The notes beneath the pieces were generated by a model. That model made no database searches. It worked only from the letters and a program-made list of their open reading frames with translations, and was not told the DNA's origin. Made by a program: the position numbers and the translations under genes. Positions 32,660-41,302 of a stretch of 62,796 nucleotides of DNA are shown one piece after another (position 1 is the first letter of the stretch; each line of letters starts with the position of its first letter). The stretch comes from UM-FILTER-42-9 sp038063775 (GTDB taxonomy: Bacteria; Patescibacteriota; Minisyncoccia; Moranbacterales; UBA2206), in NCBI GenBank assembly GCA_038063775.1, contig JBBTUK010000009.1, forward strand, positions 1 through 62,796, written 5' to 3'.

Positions 32660-34843
32660 TTATTTTCCCAGCATTACCACGACATCGGCGCTTTTTTGTT
32701 CCATGGTGGCCGCTTTCTTAACCAACGCGTCTATCTTTTGTCCGCTGATTACTTCTTTGATAGCTTCCGCCGTTTCTTTCAAGCTGTCATCCTTATAGTA
32801 CACTGCCGCTCCCGAATGATCGCTGGCCAGAGCATTTTTGGCCTCTGCCTTAGAATATCCTCCGCTCACGAGAATATCTTTTATTTTTCCGGCCGCCCCT
32901 TCCGATGCTCCGCCATTTAGAACTATGAGGCTGATCTTCGCCTTTGTATCATTATTTCCAAGAGAGGCGTTCTGATCGGCAGTATTTTTCTCCTCTTCAG
33001 CGGCTTGATTTTTATTCGCATCCTCTGAATTATTGCCTATTGAAATGGGAGGAATTTTTTCCTGGATCACAATTTCTTCTTTTCCGTTTTTTCCCAAGAA
33101 TGCCACGACTCCCCAGATCGCAATCGCCAAAAAAATTGCTCCCGGAATGATCCAGCCTAGTTTTTTCCAGAGAAAACTTTTCTCCTCAACTATTTCTTCT
33201 TTTTCCTCGGATACTTCCCTCCTGGCCAGCTTCGCGATAAATTCTTCCTTGCTCTTCTTTTTTTGGGCGGGCTCTTCGCCGGCCGGACCGGTTTTTTCGC
33301 CGTAAATTTCCTCTTTTTTCACCGGTTCGGCTTTGATTTTTTTGCCTTCATTTTCTATTTTTTCTTTTTCAATCACTTTTTGAACTGCTTCTTCAATCGG
33401 AGCCTCTTCGGCCGGTAAAATATCCTCTGGTTCTTTTTCTATTAATAAGTTCTCCACTTTTTTCTCCAGCATTGCTTCGTTAATCGGAGAAACGCCGTCC
33501 AGAGGCGGAATCAATATTGTCCGTCCCGTTTCTAAGGAATATGGGGCTTTTAACTTATTAACCTTCACTAAAACTTTCCAATTAACATTGTTCTGCAGGG
33601 CTAACCCCACAACGTCCTCGCCTTTTTGCACGGCATAAGGAACCCAGCCGATGCCGCCGTATTTCTTCTTATGATAAAGTCTCCAGGCCTCATATGCCGC
33701 AAAAGCCAACAAAAACAGAACGGATGCGATGGCCATCTCTCGCCAGGGAATGACCCATATTTTTATTTCGGGTCCGACTACCGCCACTTCCTGACCGCCA
33801 GCATCTTCGTATTTCATTTCCGTCGCGAAAGAAAAACGGCCGAAACGGGGATTGTGCCAGGAATAGTTGGAAATGAAGCTGTCTTTTTTCAGCACCTGGA
33901 ATTTCCGGCTTACATCCTCGCTTCTTTTTCCGAACAGCAAGTCTTTGACATGGATGATATTTTCCTGCTCAATGCTGACATTGCCGTCATTTTTGACCGA
34001 AGATTGGACCAGATATTCCTGGGGCCTCTTCGGATCACCGAACCAGTCGGCAAAGCTGAACTCCTTGAAATTTTTGATAACCTTAAAATCTCCCAGCGTC
34101 AGTTTTTTTATGATTTCTCCGGGCACCGTTTCATAGATTCGGACGCCCACCCGGGTCGTCAGTTTTATGGCTGAACCGGTTTCCGCCTTTTGCGTTTCCG
34201 GTTCCACTTTTTGGATTAGGACCCCTCCCGTGTGTTCGCCGACATCAACTTCCTTCGGAACCCTGATAACAAAAGGGATGAACAGTTTTTCCTTGGACGC
34301 CATTTCTTTTTCCACTGATTCAACGCCGGCGCACCATTTTTCCAGCTCCTGAAATTGCGTTTCTTCGACTTTCGGCTTTATTTTTACTTTTTTATTTTGA
34401 ACATCAAATTCGTCCTGAATCTCCTCCCGGCTCAAGCGGCAAACTTCCAATATTTTCTTGTCTTTCCTTTTAAAAAGTCCCTGGAAAAATTCCGGCAGCG
34501 GAGCGGGATAAAAGCTTACCCAGGAACCGACTTCCAGTTTTGGTTCGCTGAATTGCTTCAGGGCGAAACCGCCGCTGGAGCTCGGCGTCGTATCCGCCGC
34601 GTATATCAGAGCTTTCCAGGACTCCGAGAAAAGATTATTCACTTCCAGCAAGTCTTCCTTCGCTTCCCCTGGATTTAATTTATAAATGAACCAGGAAGCG
34701 CTGTTTTCCACGTTCGGATCCGGATTGGCCGGTTTCCCGCCGAGCATTCCGTATTCAATGGCCCGGGCCTGGTCGGTTCCGGCCAGCGCGAATAAGGCTG
34801 ATAGGCACAAAATCGTTAAAAAAACTTTTATTTTTATTTTCAT
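32660..34843 (-). CDS. DUF916-like, LysM and LytR_C multidomain envelope protein
   Basis: 727 residues. Signal peptide (1-28); exported region (30-365) with the DUF916 plan (SWFIYKLNPGEAKEDLLEVNN, then RVPKEVDVGEHTGGVLIQ and ETVPGEIIKKLTL); membrane helix near 372-392; LysM-like part (YAVQKGEDVVGLALQNNVNW...ILIPP); Glu/Lys-rich linker; second membrane helix near 575-595; LytR_C at 640-727. In Firmicutes DUF916 proteins stand beside WxL surface proteins and help bind them to the wall. Here WxL-like genes lie directly upstream, so a similar partnership is likely. Confidence 0.75.
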   Translation of the reverse strand: MKIKIKVFLTILCLSALFALAGTDQARAIEYGMLGGKPANPDPNVENSASWFIYKLNPGEAKEDLLEVNNLFSESWKALIYAADTTPSSSGGFALKQFSEPKLEVGSWVSFYPAPLPEFFQGLFKRKDKKILEVCRLSREEIQDEFDVQNKKVKIKPKVEETQFQELEKWCAGVESVEKEMASKEKLFIPFVIRVPKEVDVGEHTGGVLIQKVEPETQKAETGSAIKLTTRVGVRIYETVPGEIIKKLTLGDFKVIKNFKEFSFADWFGDPKRPQEYLVQSSVKNDGNVSIEQENIIHVKDLLFGKRSEDVSRKFQVLKKDSFISNYSWHNPRFGRFSFATEMKYEDAGGQEVAVVGPEIKIWVIPWREMAIASVLFLLAFAAYEAWRLYHKKKYGGIGWVPYAVQKGEDVVGLALQNNVNWKVLVKVNKLKAPYSLETGRTILIPPLDGVSPINEAMLEKKVENLLIEKEPEDILPAEEAPIEEAVQKVIEKEKIENEGKKIKAEPVKKEEIYGEKTGPAGEEPAQKKKSKEEFIAKLARREVSEEKEEIVEEKSFLWKKLGWIIPGAIFLAIAIWGVVAFLGKNGKEEIVIQEKIPPISIGNNSEDANKNQAAEEEKNTADQNASLGNNDTKAKISLIVLNGGASEGAAGKIKDILVSGGYSKAEAKNALASDHSGAAVYYKDDSLKETAEAIKEVISGQKIDALVKKAATMEQKSADVVVMLGK

Positions 34844-34898
34844 CTGTTTTATGTTTTTTTAATTTTCTAAATTATACCACAATCCGGCATAATAATAA

Positions 34899-34924
34899 AA
34901 CTGATACGCTAATGCGTATCAGTT
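34899..34924 (-). terminator. Terminator of the first WxL-like gene
   Basis: Perfect hairpin AACTGATACGC-ATTA-GCGTATCAGTT on the minus strand followed by TTATTATTAT. Confidence 0.75.
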
Positions 34925-34950
34925 ATTAAAATCAAAGTTTTTCAATTATT

Positions 34951-35601
34951 TTAGGTCGCTGTCAAAGTCATGTTTAAGGTGTAGCTTCCCGTGGTTTGGG
35001 CTCCCGGAATGGTTTGCGACAGGCTGGTGCCGGTCAGATCCCATTGTCCGGGCTTTGGAGCTCCGGCCGCGGCCGTCATCAGATCAATGCTACTCACTGA
35101 TCCTTCCACGAAAGCATCGCTTGTCCCCTTGGAAACATTGGTTGTAGCCGTTCCGCCGACGCCCGCGATGGTTCCCACGCTCGGATCAATGGTCATTTGT
35201 CCGCCATAAGAATCCGTATCCACTCCATCCCCGGCGCTGGCCGTGGAATCGTTATAATCATAGTAATTTGTTCCATTGGACCAAGCGGCAGTCGCTCCGC
35301 TGGTAGCCGCGATATTGAGCGTCCAGGTATCGGTCGTCCCGCTGGGATTGGTAATGCGCATCCGTTCGCTGGAGGTGCCTAGCGTGGCCGCCGAGGCTTG
35401 ATAAGTCATGGAAAAAGCCTTGGAGGGAAAAGCCACGCCAGGGCTAGTTACTGTATTTCCACTAGCGTCTACGATTTGCACATCCAGAGAGCCGGTTATG
35501 GATTGGGAAAATTCGGTCGTGTCGGAAGCTAGTGCCGCCAGAACTCCAGTCAGGACAGAAACCGCAAACACCAGCGAAATAACAGTTATTAATTTACGCA
35601 T
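34951..35601 (-). CDS. WxL-like secreted surface protein A
   Basis: 216 residues. Signal peptide (1-26). Beta-rich body with many Thr/Ser/Gly and a C-terminal module GGQMTIDPSVGTI ... QWDLTG ... GSYTLNMTLTAT. The W-D-hydrophobic motif and the closing beta strand resemble WxL domains, which bind peptidoglycan non-covalently. Paralog of the genes at 35637-36308 and of the end of 36796-39171. Confidence 0.65.
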   Translation of the reverse strand: MRKLITVISLVFAVSVLTGVLAALASDTTEFSQSITGSLDVQIVDASGNTVTSPGVAFPSKAFSMTYQASAATLGTSSERMRITNPSGTTDTWTLNIAATSGATAAWSNGTNYYDYNDSTASAGDGVDTDSYGGQMTIDPSVGTIAGVGGTATTNVSKGTSDAFVEGSVSSIDLMTAAAGAPKPGQWDLTGTSLSQTIPGAQTTGSYTLNMTLTAT

Positions 35602-35636
35602 GTTTGTTTTGTAATAATTAAATCGCCTGATTTTGC

Positions 35637-36308
35637 TTATGAAATAGACAGGACCATAGTTATGGAATAGCTGCCGGCCGCCTGGGAAGCAGGCAGTTTT
35701 TGGGTAATGTTGTCAGCCGCGCCGATGAAATCCCAGCGGCAGGTAGTGGCCGCGCCGGCCGCCGCCGACATGATGTCAATGCTATTAGTCGTGCCTTCCA
35801 CGAAAGAATCGCTAGTTCCCAAGGAAACATTGGTTGTAGCGCATCCGGAAACTCCGGTTATGGAACCCGTACTCGGATTGACCGTCATCTGCCCGCCGTA
35901 AGAATCAGTGTCCGCTCCGTCCGTGTATCCCGAACCGTCATTGAAATCGTAATAAGCCGTCCCGGTTGTCCACGTGGCGGTTGTGGCGCTGGCGGCTAAA
36001 TTAGCCGTCCAGATTGCTGTCGTTGTCGGATTGGAAGCCCGGACTCTTTCGGCCGAAGTGCCGAACTGCCCGGTGGCGTCCTGGGTGCTAAAACTGAAGG
36101 TTTTCGCTCCCAGGGAAATAGCCGGACTGGCTACTGTGGTGCCCGCCGCGTCCACGACATCAACGCTCAAAGAACCGGCGTTGATCGTCTGATTAAAAGT
36201 GGATGAGTTGCTGGCGAAGACTTGTATTCCGACCAAGAATACGAAGATCAGTGCCAGAACAAGCGATTTTTGGCCTATTTTAGCCATTTTTCTGATTTTT
36301 GTTTTCAT
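35637..36308 (-). CDS. WxL-like secreted surface protein B
   Basis: 223 residues. Signal peptide (1-33), then the same architecture as protein A, to which it is clearly related: GGQMTVNPSTGSITGVSGC ... CRWDFIG ... GSYSITMVLSIS. Two Cys are added compared with A and may form a disulfide. Transcribed from a consensus promoter 170 bp upstream (TTGACA-17-TATAAT), whose -35 is the target of the GIY-YIG element. Confidence 0.65.
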   Translation of the reverse strand: MKTKIRKMAKIGQKSLVLALIFVFLVGIQVFASNSSTFNQTINAGSLSVDVVDAAGTTVASPAISLGAKTFSFSTQDATGQFGTSAERVRASNPTTTAIWTANLAASATTATWTTGTAYYDFNDGSGYTDGADTDSYGGQMTVNPSTGSITGVSGCATTNVSLGTSDSFVEGTTNSIDIMSAAAGAATTCRWDFIGAADNITQKLPASQAAGSYSITMVLSIS

Positions 36309-36480
36309 ATTTTTGATGTAATTATTTAAAATTTGCTTTAAACAAAGCTTTTTTCGCTTTTAAGCCACTTCTTAGCTTTAGCAAAACAAAAAATGAATCC
36401 TCACCCCGAGAATTCACCCTAGATAGCCCCTTTATTGTCGTCTATGTCGTTTTATCCCCTTTTTAAGCTATTGTAATACC

Positions 36481-36509
36481 ATTATACACGATATCAAGGA
36501 TTGTGTCAA
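36481..36509 (-). promoter_or_regulatory. Consensus promoter of the WxL-like gene pair
   Basis: Minus strand TTGACA, exactly 17 nt, TATAAT. The first four bases TTGA are the target-site duplication of the GIY-YIG element. The leader to the start at 36308 is about 165 nt. Confidence 0.85.
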
Positions 36510-36799
36510 CCCCGCACTAACTTTCGTTCAAAGACTTTTTGATTCTTCTTCTTAATTGCGCCCAGGCTTGTCCAAATTGCTTTATTTGCTTTTCTCTTTC
36601 TTTTGCGTCCCACTCGGATAAATACGCTTCATAATACATGAGTTTCCAGATGTGTCCTTTTGTAGAAAAAGAATTTCCCTCATTGTGGTCAAAAAGTCTT
36701 TTCCGCAAGTTACTACTATATCCATAGTATAGCTCCTTGCGCTCATTTCTCAGGACATAAAAATAATGCATACAATAACGAAAGTTAGTGCGGGGTCAA
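36506..36799 (-). mobile_element. Minimal GIY-YIG element (286 bp, TCAA repeats)
   Basis: TCAA at 36506-36509 and 36796-36799. Perfect 19-bp terminal inverted repeats CCCCGCACTAACTTTCGTT at 36510-36528 and 36777-36795. The single gene inside (36517-36771) uses nearly all of the element. The right TCAA contains the TGA stop of the 791-residue protein; the left TCAA is part of the -35 box of the next gene. Confidence 0.9.
36517..36771 (-). CDS. Single-domain GIY-YIG nuclease of the TIR element
   Basis: 84 residues, just the GIY-YIG core (UPF0213/YhbQ-like size). Motifs: YFYVLRN (GIY strand), LYYGYS (YIG strand), catalytic Arg in NLRKRLFDHNEG with its His, and the metal-binding Glu in YYEAYLSEWDA. 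Cuts DNA by a single metal mechanism. Its ATG is 5 nt inside the right repeat, and its last codons and TAG stop lie within the left repeat. No ribosome site is visible. No other protein is encoded, so it is the only candidate for moving the element; that role is inference. Confidence 0.9.
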   Translation of the reverse strand: MHYFYVLRNERKELYYGYSSNLRKRLFDHNEGNSFSTKGHIWKLMYYEAYLSEWDAKEREKQIKQFGQAWAQLRRRIKKSLNES

Positions 36800-39171
36800 G
36801 TGGCCGTTAGCGTCATACCAATGGAATAGCTGTCCGCTTGTTGCTGGGCCGGTATATCCTGGGTCAGCGCCACGCCCGTAAAGTCCCAGTAACAGCCAAA
36901 GGAGGTGGTGGACGTTAGAAGAGTTACACTGTTGCCCGCGTCAAAATAGGCAGCTGATCCTTTGGATGGTGAGACGGCGCCGCAACCCCCCTCCGGCGTT
37001 ATTGTTCCCGCGCTGGGATCCACCCTTAGCCGGCCGTTAGCCGCCGTGTCATTGAAATCATAATTATAGGTTGCGCCTTGCCAAAGAGTCGAGGCGCCGC
37101 CGGTCGCTGCAATCGTAAGGTTCCAGTTTCCATTAGCTGTAGTATTGGTCAATCGAATTTTCTGGCTGGCCACGCCGAGCGTTCCAGCGGAGGTCTGTCC
37201 CACCCAGTCGAACGTTTCGGCGGAAAAAGAAACGGACGGACTGCCCACCGGTGTACCGCCCGAATCCACGATGTCCACTGACAGCGTACCCGCAGAAAGC
37301 GTGATGGTCCCGGAAGAATAATCATTCACTTGGGAATTCACTCCGTCACTGACCAAGCCGTAGACATAATAGCTGCCCGCCGACATGCCGGCCGTATCCC
37401 AGGAACAAGTCGCTCCCGTGCCTTCGCCCGCCGAGGCGCAAGCACCCGTAATGGCCGTACCGTCCAGACCCGAACCATTGGAATCCCAATAAAAGACCGC
37501 GTTAACGATGTTGTCAGAATCAGCCAAATCATAAGTGATGTTATACAGAGTGCCGATGGGCACGCTGTCACTCACCCCATCCGGCTGGCTGACGGTGAGC
37601 GTCGGCCGGGCGTTGATGGTCACCACTCCCGGTGAATAGTCGCTGACTTCAGTGTTGACCGTGTCATTGACATCCCGGCCGTAAATATAATAAGTGCCGG
37701 GCGAGACGCCGGTCGTGTTCCAGGCGCAAGTGCCGCCCGAGGCTTCGCCCTGGTTCTGGCAGGCGGCAATGGAAGTGCCGTTGAGCCCCGTACCATCCGT
37801 GTCGTAATAGAAATCCACGGTAACCGTGCTGTCGGTGTCGGCCAGATTGTAAGTTATGTAATTATAAGTGCCGTCCTGGGCGATGGTATCACCGGTGCCG
37901 TCAGGCTGAGTGACAGTTAAAGTCGGCGCGTCGTTGATCCGGATCCGGCCGGTTGAAACATCAACGACATCCGGATTCACTCCGTCATTGGCCACGCCAT
38001 AAATATAGTAATACGTACTGAGACTCATGCCCTCGCCAAGAGGGCTGAAGGAACATGTTGCGTTGGTTCCCTCAATTTGGTTTTGACAGCTTGAGATGGC
38101 CGTGCCCCCGGCTCCGTTGCCGTCCGTTTCATAGTAAAAATCGGCGGTAGCGGTTCCCGCGTCGGCCAAGTCATATTGGATCTGGTAATTGCCTCCGTCC
38201 GCTACGTCCGTGTCCGAGGCTGGATTATCCACCGTGACGGTCGGCGGAGTATCTGCATAAGGTCTTAAAGCCAAGGTGACCGCCGTCCACGAATCGCTTG
38301 TGGTGGTCGTGCCCCCACCGGCAAATGCCGCCGGATCATAGGCGCCGGAAGACCAGGTCGTATACCCGGCTCCGACCATGCCGTCTTGGGTGTCATTCCC
38401 ATTTGCCGCGCGGAAATCAGTGAGATATGACGCGGTGTAATTGCCGCCCGTTGAGCCGGATCCGGCGCCGGCTACATAAATCCACGCTCCGGAGGAAGTG
38501 GGCGTAATCGCCCCCGGATTTACAACCCGAGTATTTATCGCTCCGGCAGTGACTGCCGCGACATCAAGGGGCGTGCCTGCATCAACATTCCGGAACACAT
38601 GAACAGACCAGGCGCGGCCGCCAGACGCGTCGCCGCCCGCGAGAATCACCGAGGTTTCCGGCGTCCCCGGCATAAACCGATACGCCACTCGGAGATTTGA
38701 GTCGTAAGAGTCGTTCTGATACAGCTCCGACCCGGCCAGTGTGTAGGCCGTTCCCCCACTATTATTGATCGTCAGCGCCTTGTTGGCTGTGTCCCCATTG
38801 GAAAACGCGACAATGACCAGATCGTCGGCCGCTGGCGTTGAAGCACTGCCGTTGGTGAGCGAAAAATTAACCGTCGTGTTGCCGCTAACACCGGCAGAGC
38901 TGCCCACCTGGCCTCCCACATAGGATACTGCCGCCAGAGCGGTGTGAATCCTTAACTTTTCCGGCAAATCCCGGATAGACGCGTATTTATCCACGATGTC
39001 CGAACCGCTATCTTTTTGCGTAAGCCAAATTCTGTCCACGATTCCCCGGGTGCTGATGTAGGAATCTACCAGGGTCTTTACGAGATAAAAAGAGGCGTTG
39101 GAAAAAACCAGTCCTGTAATTACCAGAAATACTACCAGGAATCTGAATATTTTTCCGCTTCGTTTGCCCAT
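36796..39171 (-). CDS. Large repeat-containing surface protein with WxL-like C-terminus
   Basis: 791 residues. Membrane anchor/signal at 8-30, a beta-jelly-roll-like region (about 85-295), then three tandem repeats of about 95 residues (about 297-585) each with the pattern ITYDLAD...VDFYYDTDGTGLNGT and a Cys pair, and a C-terminal module shared with the two small WxL-like proteins (YWDFTGVALTQDIP ... MTLTAT). Probably a cell-surface adhesin. Its TGA stop lies in the target duplication of the GIY-YIG element. Confidence 0.7.
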   Translation of the reverse strand: MGKRSGKIFRFLVVFLVITGLVFSNASFYLVKTLVDSYISTRGIVDRIWLTQKDSGSDIVDKYASIRDLPEKLRIHTALAAVSYVGGQVGSSAGVSGNTTVNFSLTNGSASTPAADDLVIVAFSNGDTANKALTINNSGGTAYTLAGSELYQNDSYDSNLRVAYRFMPGTPETSVILAGGDASGGRAWSVHVFRNVDAGTPLDVAAVTAGAINTRVVNPGAITPTSSGAWIYVAGAGSGSTGGNYTASYLTDFRAANGNDTQDGMVGAGYTTWSSGAYDPAAFAGGGTTTTSDSWTAVTLALRPYADTPPTVTVDNPASDTDVADGGNYQIQYDLADAGTATADFYYETDGNGAGGTAISSCQNQIEGTNATCSFSPLGEGMSLSTYYYIYGVANDGVNPDVVDVSTGRIRINDAPTLTVTQPDGTGDTIAQDGTYNYITYNLADTDSTVTVDFYYDTDGTGLNGTSIAACQNQGEASGGTCAWNTTGVSPGTYYIYGRDVNDTVNTEVSDYSPGVVTINARPTLTVSQPDGVSDSVPIGTLYNITYDLADSDNIVNAVFYWDSNGSGLDGTAITGACASAGEGTGATCSWDTAGMSAGSYYVYGLVSDGVNSQVNDYSSGTITLSAGTLSVDIVDSGGTPVGSPSVSFSAETFDWVGQTSAGTLGVASQKIRLTNTTANGNWNLTIAATGGASTLWQGATYNYDFNDTAANGRLRVDPSAGTITPEGGCGAVSPSKGSAAYFDAGNSVTLLTSTTSFGCYWDFTGVALTQDIPAQQQADSYSIGMTLTAT

Positions 39172-39176
39172 GATGC

Positions 39177-40145
39177 TTAATTTTCGCTGTAGCCGCTTAC
39201 ATAATTGAAGACTTGTTCGGATATTTTTTTCATCAGGTCTTCCGCCTCTCGTTTGTCCCTCCCGCTTACCATTACGGTCAAGATGTACGGCCGGTTCGGA
39301 GCGTAAATGATGCCCGAATCCATATACACATTTTTGTCCTCGGCGACGCCGATTTTGTGGGCATAGACCGTGCCCTCCGGCAATCCGCCTTTGAGATATT
39401 CGTCAAATCGGGTTTCCGAAAGATAAGCCAGGAGCTTTTGGGAACTCTCCTCTGACAGATATGAAGAATTATAAAGCGCCCGGAAATTAGCCGAGTATTT
39501 TTTCGCCCCGATTTCTCCTCCCGCTGAGAAAAAATCACCGGCTCCGAGATGTTCGTAAACATCGTAGATTTCCCTGGTTTCCAGATTTCTCACCAGGATA
39601 AAGTTGGCCGTGTTGTCGGAATCCACCAAAGCGCGGCGGACCAGATCTTCGATGGTAAAGATCGAGCCAGTCGGCTCCTTGAAGAGAGTTCCGAAGCTTT
39701 CTTCCTTGTCGGCCGCCATCAGAACCAGTTTATTGTCCCATTTCCATTCGCCCTTTTCAATCTTTTTGGCCACCGCCATGGCCACCGGCAATTTGAGGAG
39801 GCTCGCCGGCCAGAATTGCGCGTCCTTGTTGATGGAGATATTGGCGCCGGTCGGCAAATATTCGAAATAGATAGATATATCTTTTTGGCCTTCGTATTTA
39901 TTCAGCTCGTCCCGAAGCGGCTGGATGTTTATGATCAGGTCTTTCTGGTTTACTGATTTTCTAGCCGGATTCAGAAGTTGAAATTTGTCTTCCGTTTCTT
40001 CTGTTTGCTTTTTAGAGCCGTCCTTGATCTGGGTAAAATAGAATATTGTGAACAGATTCAAAACAACCAAAACCGCTAGAGCGGCAATAAAAAACTTTTG
40101 GTTATCAAGCTTTTCCGCGATTTTTTTGTTATTTTTTTCTTGCAT
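39177..40145 (-). CDS. Class A beta-lactamase-like serine hydrolase
   Basis: About 322 residues from the ATG at 40145. Membrane helix (about 20-37), then a serine beta-lactamase/transpeptidase fold: active-site SxxK in PASLLKLPVAMAV, SDN-like DSDNTANFI, and a KTG-like motif replaced by HKIGVAED. Such proteins in CPR are probably cell-wall hydrolases or carboxypeptidases rather than antibiotic resistance enzymes. A longer frame from 40232 exists, but TATAAT at 40158-40163 lies inside it, so the shorter start is chosen; the mRNA would have almost no leader. Confidence 0.8.
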   Translation of the reverse strand: MQEKNNKKIAEKLDNQKFFIAALAVLVVLNLFTIFYFTQIKDGSKKQTEETEDKFQLLNPARKSVNQKDLIINIQPLRDELNKYEGQKDISIYFEYLPTGANISINKDAQFWPASLLKLPVAMAVAKKIEKGEWKWDNKLVLMAADKEESFGTLFKEPTGSIFTIEDLVRRALVDSDNTANFILVRNLETREIYDVYEHLGAGDFFSAGGEIGAKKYSANFRALYNSSYLSEESSQKLLAYLSETRFDEYLKGGLPEGTVYAHKIGVAEDKNVYMDSGIIYAPNRPYILTVMVSGRDKREAEDLMKKISEQVFNYVSGYSEN

Positions 40146-40157
40146 AGTGATGCTTAT

Positions 40158-40163
40158 ATTATA
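40158..40163 (-). promoter_or_regulatory. -10 box of the beta-lactamase-like gene
   Basis: TATAAT on the minus strand, 13 bp before ATG, so the transcript would start about 6 nt before the start codon. No clear -35. Confidence 0.5.
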
Positions 40164-40205
40164 CAATAATTTGCCAGAATAAGCATTTTGATGATAGTTT
40201 ATATA

Positions 40206-40289
40206 TATGCCCGGTAGTGAAATTTTGACCAATTTCCTCCGGGAGGAAATTTTTATATTATTTAAGTCAAAATTCTACTACTGGGTATG
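40206..40289 (-). mobile_element. Palindromic TIR element 7 at the trpS start codon (76 bp, TATG repeats)
   Basis: TATG at 40206-40209 and 40286-40289. Right end CCCGGTAGTGAAATTTTGAC first, left end (inward) CCCAGTAGTAGAATTTTGAC last. Hairpin AATTTCCTCC/GGGAGGAAATT beside the right end; it contains GGAGG. Close relative of element 3. Confidence 0.85.
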
Positions 40290-40290
40290 A
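40207..40290 (+). CDS. Upstream reading frame through element 7, coupled to trpS
   Basis: 27 codons beginning at the first ATG copy (M P G S E I L T N F L R E ...) and running through the whole element. The TGA stop overlaps the trpS start as ATGA. The original start codon would now begin this frame, and reinitiation at ATGA could pass ribosomes to trpS. The peptide itself need not matter. Confidence 0.45.
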   Translation: MPGSEILTNFLREEIFILFKSKFYYWV

Positions 40291-41297
40291 AAAGGATTTT
40301 TTCCGGCATTCAGCCGTCAGGCAACTTGCACCTGGGCAATTACCTTGGGGCCATCAAAAACTGGGTCAAGCTTCAAAACGAGTATGACTCTATTTTTTGC
40401 GTGGTGGATCTCCACGCCATTACTGTTCCGCAAGATCCGGAGGAACTCAAGAAAAAAATCATCGAAGTGGCCAAAATATATTTGGCCGCCGGCATAGACC
40501 CCAAAAAATCGGCGATTTTCATCCAATCGCATGTCCCCGAACACGCGGAGTTGGCGTGGATTTTGAATACTTTGGCCAAGATTTCCGAAATGGAACGAAT
40601 GACCCAATTCAAGGATAAATCGGCCAAGAATAAAGAGGGCGTTGGTATGGGACTGTTCGATTACCCAGTGCTGATGGCCGCCGATATTCTTCTTTACGAT
40701 ACGCAAGTCGTCCCGGTCGGCGAAGACCAGCTGCAACACATTGAAATAACCAGGACATTGGCCAAAAGATTTAATACTCGTTTCGGCGAAACATTTGTGA
40801 TTCCCAAAGCTTATTATATGGAAAATGAAGGAATGCTTGCCCGCCAAAGCCTTGGCGTCGGCGGGAGGATTATGGGACTGGATGATCCAGCTAAAAAAAT
40901 GAGCAAGTCGGCCGAGTCGGAATACAATTACATCGCCCTTACGGATTCCGAAGAAGCGGTGCGCAGAAAAATCAAAAAGGCCGTGACTGACTCCGGAACC
41001 GAAATAAAATATGCTGATGATAAACCGGCACTTAAGAATTTGATAAATATCTATTCTCTCTTGTCCGACAAAAAACCGCAGGAAATTGAAAAATTATATA
41101 AAGACAAAGGATACTCTGAATTTAAAACTGACTTAGCTGAAGTAATTATAAATTTCCTGAAACCTTTTCAGGAAAAATATAACGCTCTCTCGGACGAAGA
41201 AGTTCTAAAAATCCTCCGGGAAGGCGCGGAAAAAGTTCGTCCGCTGGCTAATAAAAAACTGGAAGAAGTAAAAAATAAAGTTGGATTTATTTTGTAA
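40287..41297 (+). CDS. trpS: Tryptophanyl-tRNA synthetase
   Basis: 336 residues, normal length. Class I signature HLGNYLGA (HIGH) near residue 15 and KKMSKS near 206. GIQPSGNLHLG and MAADILLYDTQVVPVGEDQ are typical of bacterial TrpRS. Charges tRNA-Trp. The only possible ribosome site is inside the element that abuts the ATG. Confidence 0.97.
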   Translation: MKRIFSGIQPSGNLHLGNYLGAIKNWVKLQNEYDSIFCVVDLHAITVPQDPEELKKKIIEVAKIYLAAGIDPKKSAIFIQSHVPEHAELAWILNTLAKISEMERMTQFKDKSAKNKEGVGMGLFDYPVLMAADILLYDTQVVPVGEDQLQHIEITRTLAKRFNTRFGETFVIPKAYYMENEGMLARQSLGVGGRIMGLDDPAKKMSKSAESEYNYIALTDSEEAVRRKIKKAVTDSGTEIKYADDKPALKNLINIYSLLSDKKPQEIEKLYKDKGYSEFKTDLAEVIINFLKPFQEKYNALSDEEVLKILREGAEKVRPLANKKLEEVKNKVGFIL

Positions 41298-41302
41298 AAT
41301 TT

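Noticed and set aside
39177..40145. Antibiotic-resistance beta-lactamase
   Set aside because: The KTG motif is replaced (HKIG) and the context is a cell-surface cluster; a wall-related serine hydrolase is more likely.
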